Positions 15,786 through 24,398 of a stretch of 41,735 nt of DNA are shown here, in pieces. Under the pieces are notes generated by a model, which worked only from the letters and a program-made list of their open reading frames with translations, was not told the origin of the DNA and did not search any database. This stretch comes from Rubrivivax sp. (GTDB lineage Bacteria; Pseudomonadota; Gammaproteobacteria; Burkholderiales; Burkholderiaceae_C). Both the position numbers and the translations under genes were made by a program. Positions within the stretch are counted from its first letter, which is position 1. Each line of letters opens with the position of its first letter. Where the stretch lies: assembly GCA_027489455.1 (NCBI GenBank), contig JAIXZR010000271.1:1-41735 (forward strand), written 5' to 3'.

Positions 15786-18467
15786 GTGGACCGCCACTTC
15801 CTGACCCCGCTGTTCGACCCGCGCTCGATCGTCGTCTTCGCCGGCGACCCCGAAGGCATCGCGCCCACGCCCGCGGCCCGTGCGCTGCAACGCGCGCTGG
15901 GCCGTGGCCCCGCGGGCACGGGCCAGCCGGCCTATGGCGGCAGCGTCACCTGGCTCGACATCGGCATGACGGGCACGCTGGCCGACCTGGCCTCGTCGCG
16001 CGCCGATCTGGCGCTCATCGCACTGGCCCCCGAAGAAGTGCTGGCAGCGCTGGAAATCGCCGGCCGCATCCGCTGCCGTGCTGCGCTGGTGCTCACCAGC
16101 GGGGTGTCGCCAGCGCTGTGCACCGAGCTGCACGCCGCCGCGCGCCGCTACGGCATGCAGCTGCTGGGGCCCAACTGCCAGGGCCTGCAGCGCCCCGGCC
16201 TGGGGCTGGACGCCAGCACGCTGGGCCCGCTGGCCGCGGCCGGGCCGCTGGCGCTGGTGTCGCAATCGGGCGCGCTGACGGCGTCGATGCTGGACTGGGC
16301 GCGCCAGCACAACGTGGGCTTCTCCACCGTCGTCTCGCTCGGGCCCAACACCGCCGTCGAGCTGCCGCAGGTGCTGGATTTCCTGGCCAGCGACGGCCGC
16401 ACGCAGAGCATCCTGGTCTACATGGAAGGCATCCGCCATGCACGCCGCTTCATGAGCGCGCTGCGCGCCGCCGCGGCGGCCAAGCCGGTGGTGGTGATGA
16501 AGGCCGGGCGGCAGAGCGCGGGCTCGAAGGTGGCGCTCACGCACTCGGCGGCCATCGTCGGCAGCGACGAAGTCTTCGACGCCGCGCTGCGCCGCGCCGG
16601 CGTGGTGCGGGTGCGGCAGTTCACGCAGCTGTTCAGCGCCGCGCAGTGCCTGGCCTCGCGCTTCCGGCCCGCGGGCCAGAACCTGGCCATCGTCACCAAC
16701 GGCGGCGGCCCGGCGGTGCTGGCGGCCGACTGGGCCGACGAGATCGGCCTGCAGGTGGCCGGCGTGCAGGACCTGGGCGAAGACGCCGACGGCCCGGCCT
16801 TCGTCGCCGCACTGGACCGCGCCGTGCAGGACCGCGGCGTCGACGGCGTGCTGGTGATCCATTCGCCCAAGCAGCGCGTGGGCGCCGACGGGCACGACAT
16901 CGATCCCGAAGCCGTGGCGCGCGCCGTGGCCGAGGCCTTTGCGCCGGCCGGCAAGCCAGTGCTGGCCTGCTGGATGGGCGAAGCGACGGCGCGCCCCTCG
17001 CGCGAGCTGCTGGCCGCGCGCCAGCTGCCGGTGTTCCGCACGCCGGAGGCGGCGGTGGATGCCTTCCACAGCATCGCCAGCTTCTACCGCAACCAGCAGC
17101 TGCTGCAGCAGACGCCGCCGCCGCTGTCGCACCTGCAGGAGCCCGACACCGAAGGCGCGCGGCTGCTGATCGAAGGCGTGCTGGCCGAGCGCCGCAAGGT
17201 GCTGACGGAAATGGAAAGCAAGGCGTTGCTGGCGGCCTTCCACATCCCGGTCACGCGCACGATGCTGGCACGCAGCGCCAACGAAGCGATGCTGATCGCC
17301 AGCCAGCTGGGCTACCCGGTGGCGCTGAAGGTGGATTCCCCGGACATCGTGCACAAGAGCGAAGTCCACGGCGTGACGCTGAACGTGCACACCGCCGCCG
17401 CCGTGCGCGACCGCTACCACGAGATGCTGGCCGCCGTGGCACGCGCGCGGCCCGACGCCCGCATCAACGGCATCACCGTGCAACCGATGGCGCGCCCGGC
17501 CGAAGGCGCCGATGCCGGCGGGCCGCCGCGCGAGGTCTTCGTGGGCCTGTCGACGGAAGAGCCTTTCGGCCCCGTGATCACCTTCGGCGCCGGCGGCACG
17601 ATGGTCGAGCTGTTCCGCGACCGGGCGCTGGAGCTGCCACCGCTGAACCAGTTCCTGGCGCGGCAACTGATCCAGCGCTCGCGCGCTTCGCTGCTGCTGG
17701 GGCAATGGCGCGGCACGGCCGCCGCGCCCACCGAACTGCTGGAACAGGTGCTGCTGCGCGTGAGCGAGATGGTGTGCGCGCTGCCGCAGCTGCGCGAAAT
17801 GGACATCAACCCCATCATCGTCGACGCCGGCGGCGTGGTGGCGGTGGACGCGCGCATCGTCGTCGACGGCACGCCCCCGGGCGGCAGCGGCATCGCCGGC
17901 CCCTACCCGCACCTGGCGATCCTGCCCTACCCCGCGCACCAGGCGCAGGAATGGCCGCTGAAGGGCGGCGCACTGGCCAGCGTGCGGCCGATCCGCCCCG
18001 ACGATGCCGAGATGCTGCAGGCCTTCGTGCGCGGGCTGTCGCAGGAAAGCCGCTACTTCCGGTTCGCCAGCGCCATCAGCGAGCTGCCGGCGCGCGTGCT
18101 GTCGCGCTTCACGCTCATCGACTACGACCGCGAGATGGCCCTGGTGGCGCTGGTGAAGAGCCCGCCAGCAGCCGACGGCAGCCCGGCGCCCGACCGGCTG
18201 GTGGGCGTGTCGCGCATCGTCACCAACCCCGACGGCACGAGCTGCGAGTTCAGCCTGGTGGTGGCCGACGACCAAAAGGGCCAGGGCCTGGGCTCACGGC
18301 TGATGGGCGCCATCATCGAGCAGGCCCGCAGCAAGGGCCTGGCCGAGATCATGGGTCTGATCCTGGCCAACAACAGCGCGATGCTGCGGCTGATGACGAG
18401 CCTGGGCTTTGCCATCGGCCCCTGCCCGGACGACCCGGACTTCAAGATCGCGACAAAAGCGCTGTAG
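15786..18467 (+). CDS. Pat-type protein: NDP-forming acyl-CoA ligase domains fused to GNAT acetyltransferase
   Basis: This 893-residue multi-domain protein is of the PatZ/Pka type. In order: CoA-binding domain (about 1-130, DPRSIVVFAGDPEG), succinyl-CoA-ligase-like domains (about 140-460, with LVSQSGALTASMLDW and LTHSAAIVGSDEVFDAALRRAGV), ATP-grasp (about 480-700, ALKVDSPDIVHKSEVHGV, VGLSTEEPFGPVITFGAGGT), and a C-terminal GNAT domain (about 720-893, with the acetyl-CoA loop DQKGQGLGSRLMGAI). Homologues acetylate lysines, notably on acetyl-CoA synthetase. His in LTHSAA and His in IVHKSE match positions that are phosphorylated or structural in true ligases. The start is GTG at 15786. It is divergent from the Crp gene, and its 3' end overlaps the BLUF gene by 26 bases. 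Confidence 0.92.
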   Translation: MDRHFLTPLFDPRSIVVFAGDPEGIAPTPAARALQRALGRGPAGTGQPAYGGSVTWLDIGMTGTLADLASSRADLALIALAPEEVLAALEIAGRIRCRAALVLTSGVSPALCTELHAAARRYGMQLLGPNCQGLQRPGLGLDASTLGPLAAAGPLALVSQSGALTASMLDWARQHNVGFSTVVSLGPNTAVELPQVLDFLASDGRTQSILVYMEGIRHARRFMSALRAAAAAKPVVVMKAGRQSAGSKVALTHSAAIVGSDEVFDAALRRAGVVRVRQFTQLFSAAQCLASRFRPAGQNLAIVTNGGGPAVLAADWADEIGLQVAGVQDLGEDADGPAFVAALDRAVQDRGVDGVLVIHSPKQRVGADGHDIDPEAVARAVAEAFAPAGKPVLACWMGEATARPSRELLAARQLPVFRTPEAAVDAFHSIASFYRNQQLLQQTPPPLSHLQEPDTEGARLLIEGVLAERRKVLTEMESKALLAAFHIPVTRTMLARSANEAMLIASQLGYPVALKVDSPDIVHKSEVHGVTLNVHTAAAVRDRYHEMLAAVARARPDARINGITVQPMARPAEGADAGGPPREVFVGLSTEEPFGPVITFGAGGTMVELFRDRALELPPLNQFLARQLIQRSRASLLLGQWRGTAAAPTELLEQVLLRVSEMVCALPQLREMDINPIIVDAGGVVAVDARIVVDGTPPGGSGIAGPYPHLAILPYPAHQAQEWPLKGGALASVRPIRPDDAEMLQAFVRGLSQESRYFRFASAISELPARVLSRFTLIDYDREMALVALVKSPPAADGSPAPDRLVGVSRIVTNPDGTSCEFSLVVADDQKGQGLGSRLMGAIIEQARSKGLAEIMGLILANNSAMLRLMTSLGFAIGPCPDDPDFKIATKAL

Positions 18468-18900
18468 CTTCGACTTCGATCAGCAGCTGGCGCAGCGCGG
18501 CGACGTTGCTCGCCTGGCCGGCGGCATCGATCGCATCGGCCAGCACGTCGCGGATGTGCTCGGCGCCCACCCATTCCATGTCCCAGTCCGGGAACAGGCG
18601 TTCGCGCGATTCCTCGGTCTCGCTGAGCATCACCACCCGCTCGTGGCGCGCATCCCGCTGGATCAGGCCCATGAGGCGCAGCACCGATTCGCGCGGGCCT
18701 TCCAGCCACTGGAAGAACACGCCGCTGCCGAACACCAGCATGCCGGTGATGCCGTGGATGGCGTTGTTGCGCCGCGCGGTGGCGATGATCGCGGCAACGC
18801 CCGCGGCGTCCATGCCGGGTGCGGCGCGGCTGCAGTAGACCAGGTTGTAGAGCAGCGGACCGTCCCGCGTGAAGCCCGGCTCGTCGGCGGCTGGTGGCAT
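18442..18900 (-). CDS. BLUF-domain blue-light photoreceptor protein
   Basis: This 152-residue single-domain BLUF protein has all flavin-site residues recognisable: Tyr22 in LVYCS, Asn46 in RRNNAIHGITG, Gln64 in VFFQWLEG, and the later FPDWDMEW with a conserved Trp. BLUF proteins bind FAD and switch by hydrogen-bond rearrangement of the Tyr-Gln pair; short ones act through partner proteins. A Shine-Dalgarno AGGAG lies 9 bases before the ATG at 18900. About 45 C-terminal residues form the helical cap. No output domain is fused and no obvious PixE- or YcgE-like partner is adjacent. The 3' end overlaps the end of the Pat-type gene by 26 bases in a convergent arrangement. Confidence 0.93.
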   Translation of the reverse strand: MPPAADEPGFTRDGPLLYNLVYCSRAAPGMDAAGVAAIIATARRNNAIHGITGMLVFGSGVFFQWLEGPRESVLRLMGLIQRDARHERVVMLSETEESRERLFPDWDMEWVGAEHIRDVLADAIDAAGQASNVAALRQLLIEVEATALLSRS

Positions 18901-18965
18901 GGCGGGGCTCCTTGGGCGCCTGCGGGCGCGGGGCGGTGGACGATAGGGGGGGCGGGGCGGGCGGC

Positions 18966-19883
18966 TTACAGCAGGAAGCGATCCAGATCGGCGCAGAAGG
19001 CCGCCGGCTGTTCGAAGTACATCAGCGCACCGGTGTCGCGATAGACCTGGATGCGCCAGTTGGAGCGATTCTCCACCGTGTGCTTGCCGCGGTAGTCGGT
19101 GAAATCGCCGCGCGTGCCGTGCGTCATCCACACCGGGTGCTGCAGCTGCTCGTACAGCGCGTTCACGTCGGTGCTGAACAGCACCGCCCCCAGGAAGTGC
19201 AGCGGCGCATGGTGCGCGCCCGGCTGGCGGGTGGTGATCACGTCGTAGCGCCACAGCGCTTCGTCGATCTGCTTGCTGCCCCAGGTGCGCTCCAGAAAGT
19301 AGCGGATCACCCCGGGCCGGGTGAGGCCGCGGAAAAGCGCCTCGCCCCAGCCCGGGCCTTTCAGCAGCCGCAGCAGCCAGGGCGGGCCGACGCTGCCACC
19401 GGCCGGCGCATAGCGCAGCGTGCGCCCCCGGAAGCCGGTGGGGCTGACCAGGGCCAGGCGGCGGTAGGCCCCTGGCTGCTCCACGGCCGCGCGGGCCAGG
19501 AATTCGCAGCTCAGCGACAGCGCCAGCGCGTCCACGGGCACGCCGCCCTGGCGCTGGCGCAGCCAGGCCGTGGCCTGGTGCACGGCGTCGGTCATCAGGC
19601 GCGGGGTGTACGCCCGGTCGCTGCGTTCGCTGATGCCAAAGCCCGGGAAATCGATCGCCAGCACCGGCCGCGTCTGGCGCGCGTGCTCGAACAGCGGCCG
19701 CATCTCGGCCGCGGCGCCCGAGGCGTTCATGCTGTGCAGCAGCAGCAATGGCGCTGCGGCGGGCATGCCTGTGGCGGGGCTGGGGCCGGCGAGGTAGCCG
19801 CCGATCCGGCCTGCAGGGCCGGTGAATTCGACGTGCTCGCCAGCCAGGGCCAGCAGCTCGGCGGGCACGGGCGTCATCGGCAT
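18966..19883 (-). CDS. Alpha/beta hydrolase
   Basis: This roughly 305-residue alpha/beta hydrolase shows the oxyanion region LLLLHSMNASGAAAEMRPLFEH, then VLAIDFPGFGISERSDRAYTP, the nucleophile elbow ALSLSCEFLARAA, and a late HTVENR/TGALMYFEQP region that holds the acid and base. The elbow reads Ser-Leu-Ser-Cys-Glu instead of the usual Gly-X-Ser-X-Gly. The order resembles haloalkane dehalogenase/epoxide hydrolase-like proteins, but the substrate is unknown. Starts at 19883 or 19877 are both possible (ATG CCG ATG) and neither has a Shine-Dalgarno site. It is 65 bases upstream of the BLUF gene on the same strand. Confidence 0.88.
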   Translation of the reverse strand: MPMTPVPAELLALAGEHVEFTGPAGRIGGYLAGPSPATGMPAAAPLLLLHSMNASGAAAEMRPLFEHARQTRPVLAIDFPGFGISERSDRAYTPRLMTDAVHQATAWLRQRQGGVPVDALALSLSCEFLARAAVEQPGAYRRLALVSPTGFRGRTLRYAPAGGSVGPPWLLRLLKGPGWGEALFRGLTRPGVIRYFLERTWGSKQIDEALWRYDVITTRQPGAHHAPLHFLGAVLFSTDVNALYEQLQHPVWMTHGTRGDFTDYRGKHTVENRSNWRIQVYRDTGALMYFEQPAAFCADLDRFLL

Positions 19884-19919
19884 GGGGCAGGAGGTACAGG
19901 CGCGGCCAGGACAGGCCAC

Positions 19920-19943
19920 GGGGTGGGGGCGGGGGGCCCCGGG
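19920..19943 (+). other. G-quadruplex-type G-run cluster in divergent intergenic region
   Basis: Four G runs (GGGG, GGGGG, GGGGGG and GGG) separated by 1, 1 and 4 bases lie in the 161-base gap between the hydrolase and acyltransferase genes. This meets the simple four-run quadruplex pattern. The CCCCCC run at 19954-19960 could instead pair with it as a hairpin. Its function is unknown. Confidence 0.4.
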
Positions 19944-20044
19944 TGGCCACAGCACCCCCCGGGTAAGCGCTGCATCGTAGCGGCACGCCGGCCCACCACA
20001 ATCGCGGGCCACAAAAACAAGGCCATCCGGCCGACCCCCTGCGC

Positions 20045-20635
20045 ATGCACTTGACGATCTTCGGCACCCCCGTGGTGAACACCGTGCTGCGCGTGCTGTC
20101 CCGCGCCTTCCTGCGGGCCAAGGGCTGGAAGCTGGAAGGCGAGCTGCCCAGCGGCGCCAGCAAGGCGGTGCTGATCGCCGCGCCCCACACCAGCAACTGG
20201 GACCTGCCGTACACGCTGATGGTCGCCTTCGGCCTGCGGCTGAACATCTACTGGATGGGCAAGGCCAGCATCTTCCGCTGGCCTTTCGGCCCGGTGATGC
20301 GCTGGCTGGGCGGCATCCCGGTGCGGCGCGAGACCAGCAACAACCTGGTGGCGGCTTCGGCCGCGGCGATCCAGGCCGCTGACGGCCCGCTGCAGCTGGT
20401 GGTGCCGCCCGAGGGCACGCGCGGCAAGACCCGGCACTGGAAGACCGGCTTCTACTACATCGCCCTGCAGGCCCAGGTGCCCATCGTGCTGGCCTACATG
20501 GACTACGAGCGCCGCATCAGCGGCCTGGGGCCGGTGTTCCAGCCCACGGGCGATGTCGAAGCCGACATGGCGTCGATCAAGCGCTTCTACGCCCCGTTCA
20601 AGGGCCGGCGCGCGGCCGAGTTCGACGCGCAGTAG
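20045..20635 (+). CDS. PlsC-like lysophospholipid/glycerophosphate acyltransferase
   Basis: This 196-residue membrane-associated acyltransferase has the catalytic HX4D motif in APHTSNWDLPY (His48, Asp53). The second block is MGKASIFRWPFGPVMRWLGGIPV, and the glycerophosphate-binding motif is VPPEGTRGK. Members transfer acyl groups to lysophosphatidic acid or related polar lipids. It is shorter than E. coli PlsC and matches the compact 1-acylglycerol-3-phosphate acyltransferase-like group. Initiation at 20045 has no obvious Shine-Dalgarno. It converges tightly (11 bases) with the next gene. Confidence 0.88.
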   Translation: MHLTIFGTPVVNTVLRVLSRAFLRAKGWKLEGELPSGASKAVLIAAPHTSNWDLPYTLMVAFGLRLNIYWMGKASIFRWPFGPVMRWLGGIPVRRETSNNLVAASAAAIQAADGPLQLVVPPEGTRGKTRHWKTGFYYIALQAQVPIVLAYMDYERRISGLGPVFQPTGDVEADMASIKRFYAPFKGRRAAEFDAQ

Positions 20636-20646
20636 CCGCCGGGCTC

Positions 20647-22434
20647 CTAGAACTCCACGGTTTCAAGCCGTAGGCCGCGCGTGAGCAGCAGCGCGCGCGC
20701 CAGCTGCGCGTCCTGCCGGCGCAGGAAGGGCCAGCAGACCACGCGCCAGTCCTCGCCGGCCGGCATCAGCTCCACCAGCACGGGTTCGCGCGTGTGGCCG
20801 TCCATCAGCGCGCGCACCGCAGCCGCGACCTGCTCGCTTTCGGCACGGGTGCGCAGCGGACGCGTGGTCAGCGCGAAAGTGGGGCCGATCTCGGCAGCCG
20901 CTGCTGCCGGCGGCGGGCTGGCAGCAGCACGTGGGGATGCGGGCGGGGCGGCGGGCGAGGATGCGGGCGGCACGGGCGGGTCGCCCCGCGCGGCGCGCAG
21001 GTCAGCCACGGTCTGGCGGGCCGCCGCCTTGGTGGCCTCGTCCAGCGGGGGCACCAGCGGCCGGGCCCAGGGGCGCGCAGGCGCCGCCGTGACGGGGGCA
21101 GCCAGGGACGCACCGGCAGCCTCGGTCCGGGGCGGGAGCGGGGGCGGGGGCGGATCGTCCGGCGCCAGGGCCACGGCGCCGGTGTCGGCCAGGGCGCCGT
21201 TGGGCGCGGGGCTGGCCGAGCCCGGGTCTGCCAACCCCGGCAACGCGGCCGACGCCGCGCCGGCAGTGACATCCGGCCAGGCACCCAAAGTGGCTGCCGC
21301 GGCTGCCCCTGACGCCTCGCCCGCGGCAGGCTGAGGGCCGGTACCGGCCACGCCCTCCAGCGCCGATGCTGCGGCGTCGGCCGGCGCGGCAGCCGCGCCC
21401 GAAGCCGCATCGGCCGGCCCGGGCGCCAGGGCGGCTGCCGCAGGCGCCGCGGCCGGCTGCAGCCAGCCCCGCACCAGGGCCTGCAGGGGGCCGACGCCGG
21501 GCCAGGCCTGGACGCTGGCCAGGGTGGGCCAAGCGGCCATCGGCGGCAGGCTGGGCCGGGCCAGGGCGGCGGCCACCAGCAGCAGGCCGGCGGCCAGCGC
21601 GGTGGCGCGCTGGCGGCTGTACAGGCGCGGGCCGATTGCCTGCAGGCCGCCCCCGGCGCCCGGCGGCGCCAGCAGCAGCCGCACGCGGCGCGGGCCCAGC
21701 TCGATGGCGGCGGTGGGCAGGTAGAGCTGGGTCAGCGCGCTGCCCTGGCGTTGCCAGCGGGCATCGGCCAGCACCTCGCGCAGCGGCAGGCCGGCACGCT
21801 GCGGGTGCAGGCGGCCATGCAGCAGCGCCCAGCGGGCGGTGCGGGCGGGCTTGAGCGGGGCGATGAAGTCTTCGCTGTAGGCCGCCTGCAGGGCGCGCTG
21901 GCGGCTGCGCAGGCGGCGCCGTTCGGCCCCGGCCTGCTGCCAGCGGGCCCGCAGTGTGCGCGGGTCGGCCAGCGCGGCCAGCCCCTGCAGTGCGGCCTGG
22001 GCGCCCAGCAGCGCCGCCTTCGCGCCTTGCAGCAGCCGCTGCGGCCAGGGCAGCCGTGGGGGCGCGGGGGCGGCAGGCTGCGCGGGGGCGGGGGCGCTGC
22101 CGGCGCGCGCCTGGGCGCGGTCGCGCAGCCGCGTGGCACTGGGCGGCGGGGGCAGGTCGGGCGCGGCGCCAGTTGCTGGCATGGCCGGCAGGGCGTCGGC
22201 CAGGGTCGGCAGGTCGTCGCCGGCCAGCGGCGCGGCCCCGGGCCGCTGTGCGAAGGGCAGGGCCACCCAGCCCACGCCCTGCACCTGCGCCGGCGTGATG
22301 CGCTGCGCCAGCGGGTGCCGGTTGTGCCAGGCGGCCACGCGCATGGCGATGTCGTCCAGGCGCAGCCCGCCCGGCGGGGCCGCGCCGAGCTGGCCCTGCC
22401 AGGCGTCCAGCAGATCGTCCTGCAGTCTGTCCAT
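20647..22434 (-). CDS. Pro/Ala-rich single-span membrane protein of unknown function
   Basis: I do not recognise this 595-residue protein. The N-terminal region (1-95) has a compact domain, MDRLQDDLLDAWQGQLG and then IAMRVAAWHNRHPLAQRITPAQV. A basic helical region with heptad-like pattern lies near 150-200 (LRARWQQAGAERRRLRSRQRAL). One hydrophobic segment follows at about 280-295 (ATALAAGLLLVAAALA), then about 200 residues of Ala/Pro/Gly linker. The C-terminal 75 residues (FALTTRPLRTRAESEQVAAAVRAL, then WRVVCWPFLRRQDAQLARALL) have the spacing of a SPOR-type peptidoglycan-binding domain. That suggests an inner-membrane protein reaching the cell wall. The SPOR assignment is tentative. Confidence 0.72.
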   Translation of the reverse strand: MDRLQDDLLDAWQGQLGAAPPGGLRLDDIAMRVAAWHNRHPLAQRITPAQVQGVGWVALPFAQRPGAAPLAGDDLPTLADALPAMPATGAAPDLPPPPSATRLRDRAQARAGSAPAPAQPAAPAPPRLPWPQRLLQGAKAALLGAQAALQGLAALADPRTLRARWQQAGAERRRLRSRQRALQAAYSEDFIAPLKPARTARWALLHGRLHPQRAGLPLREVLADARWQRQGSALTQLYLPTAAIELGPRRVRLLLAPPGAGGGLQAIGPRLYSRQRATALAAGLLLVAAALARPSLPPMAAWPTLASVQAWPGVGPLQALVRGWLQPAAAPAAAALAPGPADAASGAAAAPADAAASALEGVAGTGPQPAAGEASGAAAAATLGAWPDVTAGAASAALPGLADPGSASPAPNGALADTGAVALAPDDPPPPPLPPRTEAAGASLAAPVTAAPARPWARPLVPPLDEATKAAARQTVADLRAARGDPPVPPASSPAAPPASPRAAASPPPAAAAAEIGPTFALTTRPLRTRAESEQVAAAVRALMDGHTREPVLVELMPAGEDWRVVCWPFLRRQDAQLARALLLTRGLRLETVEF

Positions 22435-22544
22435 GTCCCTGCGGATTCTTCCGAAGGGGCAGGCCCGCCGATGCCCGCAACAGGCTGCGCTTGGCAGCGC
22501 TGTTCAGCGCCTGGCGCAGCAAGGCGCGCCAGCAACCCCCGCGA

Positions 22545-23867
22545 TCAGCCCGCCGGCAGCACCGTACCGGCGACTTCACCCAGGCCGATGCGCACCGCAC
22601 CGGGCGCCTGGCAATAGCCGCGCAGGATGACGGTGTCGCCGTCTTCCAGGAAGGTGCGCGTCTGGCCGCCGGGCAGGGCGATGGCCTGCTTGCCGCCCAG
22701 CGACAGCTCCAGCAGGCTGCCGCCCTGCCCCGCGGCGGGGCCGCTGAGGGTGCCGGTGCCCAGCAGATCGCCGGGGGCCAGGTTGCAGCCGTTGCTGGTG
22801 TGGTGGGCCAGCAGCTGCGCCGGGGTCCAGTAGGCGTCCAGCGCGTTCGATTGCGACAGCCGCACCGGCGGTTGCCCGGCCTGGCGCATGGCGGCCGTCT
22901 GCAGCCAGACCTCGAGCGTGATGTCGATCGCGCCCAGGCTGCGGTTGAACTCGCTGTCCAGGTAAGGCAGCGGCTGTGGATCGTCGGCCGGCCGTTGCAG
23001 CGGGCGGCGGAAGGGCGCCAGCGCGTCCAGGCTCACCAGCCAGGGCGAGACGCTGGTGGCAAAGCTCTTGGCCAGGAAGGGGCCCAGCGGCTGGTATTCC
23101 CAGGCCTGCATGTCGCGCGCCGACCAGTCGTTGAGCAGGCTGACGCCGTAGAGGTGGTCTTCGGCCTGGTCCATCGGCACCGGCTCGCCCAGCGCGTTGC
23201 CCACGCCCACCCACAGGCCGAGCTCCAGCTCGTAATCCAGCCGCCGGCAGGGGGCGTAGGTGGGCGGGGCCTCGGCGCTGCTCTTGATCTGCCCGCGCGG
23301 GCGCCGCACACCGCCGCCCAGGCCCACCGACGAGGCCCGGCCGTGATAGCCGATGGGCACCCACTTGTAGTTGGGCAGCAGCGGGTTGTCGGGCCGCATC
23401 AGCGTGCCCACCGTCACGGCGTGGTGGATGCCGGCGTAAAAGTCGGTGTAGTCGCGCGGGGCCAGCGGCAGCGCCATCTCGACCGCCGCCAGCGGGTGCA
23501 GGCAGAGCTCGAGGAAAGGGCCTTGATCGCTGCCTTCGGCCAGCGCGGCCGACAGCGCTGCGCGCAGCCGGCGCCAGGCGGGGCGGCCGCTGGCCAGGAA
23601 GGCCGCCAGATCGCCCTGCCCCAGCAGGTCCAGCAGCGGCTGCACGTCATCGGGCCAGGGGCACTGCTGGCGCGCCAGTGCCAGGTCCAGCACCTGGTCG
23701 CCGATGGCGATGCCGCCACGCCAGGGCGCGAGCTGCCCGCCATCGCCATGCGGCCGGAAGCGGCCCAGCGGCAGGTTCTGCAGCGGAAAGTCACACCCCG
23801 GCAGGTTCGCCGAAGACACCCAGCTGCGCAGGGCGGGATCGTGGGTGGCGTCGGTCGGGGCGGTCAT
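22545..23867 (-). CDS. fahA: Fumarylacetoacetase
   Basis: This 440-residue enzyme hydrolyses fumarylacetoacetate to fumarate and acetoacetate, the last step of tyrosine/phenylalanine catabolism through homogentisate. The N-terminal SH3-like domain is followed by the catalytic FAH domain. Signature stretches include DFYAGIHHAVTVGTLMRP, IGYHGRASSVGLGG, the metal site region LDYELELGLWVGVGN, DHLYGVSLLNDWSARDMQAWEY, and NGCNLAPGDLLGTGTLSGP. The length is normal. AAGG lies 8 bases before the ATG. Homogentisate dioxygenase, usually its neighbour, is absent here. It is divergent from a small unknown gene. Confidence 0.95.
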   Translation of the reverse strand: MTAPTDATHDPALRSWVSSANLPGCDFPLQNLPLGRFRPHGDGGQLAPWRGGIAIGDQVLDLALARQQCPWPDDVQPLLDLLGQGDLAAFLASGRPAWRRLRAALSAALAEGSDQGPFLELCLHPLAAVEMALPLAPRDYTDFYAGIHHAVTVGTLMRPDNPLLPNYKWVPIGYHGRASSVGLGGGVRRPRGQIKSSAEAPPTYAPCRRLDYELELGLWVGVGNALGEPVPMDQAEDHLYGVSLLNDWSARDMQAWEYQPLGPFLAKSFATSVSPWLVSLDALAPFRRPLQRPADDPQPLPYLDSEFNRSLGAIDITLEVWLQTAAMRQAGQPPVRLSQSNALDAYWTPAQLLAHHTSNGCNLAPGDLLGTGTLSGPAAGQGGSLLELSLGGKQAIALPGGQTRTFLEDGDTVILRGYCQAPGAVRIGLGEVAGTVLPAG

Positions 23868-24030
23868 GGATGCGGCCTTGTGCGGTCATCGGGGCCGTGC
23901 ATTGTCCCGCGGCGGCAGGGCCAGGGTCTGTGCGCCTTGATCAGGCTTTTTCGGGCCCTTCTCCAGCCTTCAGCGACTGCAGCCGCTGCCGATACTTCTG
24001 GCCTGACCAGCCGAAGAAAGTGTTCGCCTG

Positions 24031-24342
24031 ATGAACCCCGAACCGATCATTGCCGACCGCGGCGAATTCGTCGACGCGCTGCGCCGCCTGCAACGCGGCC
24101 ATGTGCTGGTGAAGGTGGGGGCCAGCAGCGGCAGTTGCGTGCTGGATGGCGGCATCGTCTACCGCTCGTACGAGCCGCTGGTGCGCTACGGCCTGATCGA
24201 CGAGTTCAAGAACCCGCACGGCTTCGAGCACGCCAGCTACTACCGGCTGACGCCGCGCGGGCGCGACTTTGCCGAGCGGGCCTGCCGCGCCTGGCGGCAA
24301 AAGCCGCTGTGGCAGCGGCTGGCGGTGCGGCTGGCGGGGTGA
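24031..24342 (+). CDS. Small winged-helix-like protein of unknown function
   Basis: This 103-residue cytoplasmic protein has no recognised family. The order of elements (DALRRLQRGHVLVKVG, IVYRSYEPLVRYGLIDEF, ASYYRLTPRGRDFAERACRAW) resembles a winged helix: helix, turn with a wing, and the LTPRGRDFAER ending typical of such folds. It could bind DNA. A GAAGAAAG stretch lies upstream of the ATG. It is divergent from fahA over 163 bases that hold no obvious operator. Codon use is strongly GC-biased at third positions, which favours a real gene. Confidence 0.7.
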   Translation: MNPEPIIADRGEFVDALRRLQRGHVLVKVGASSGSCVLDGGIVYRSYEPLVRYGLIDEFKNPHGFEHASYYRLTPRGRDFAERACRAWRQKPLWQRLAVRLAG

Positions 24343-24398
24343 GCGCCGGCAGGGCGCGAGGTCACGGCAGCGTCAAGATCGGGGCCTAACGTCGGTGT

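Noticed and set aside
15678..18275. 865-codon minus-strand frame opposite the Pat-type gene
   Set aside because: The plus-strand product shows four conserved domains in order; the antisense product shows none.
23941..24300. Minus-strand frame of 119 codons ending FFGWSGQKYRQRLQSLKAGE
   Set aside because: The tail looks protein-like, but the frame lies almost wholly opposite the better-supported plus-strand gene at 24031-24342, and its N-terminal part is low-complexity.
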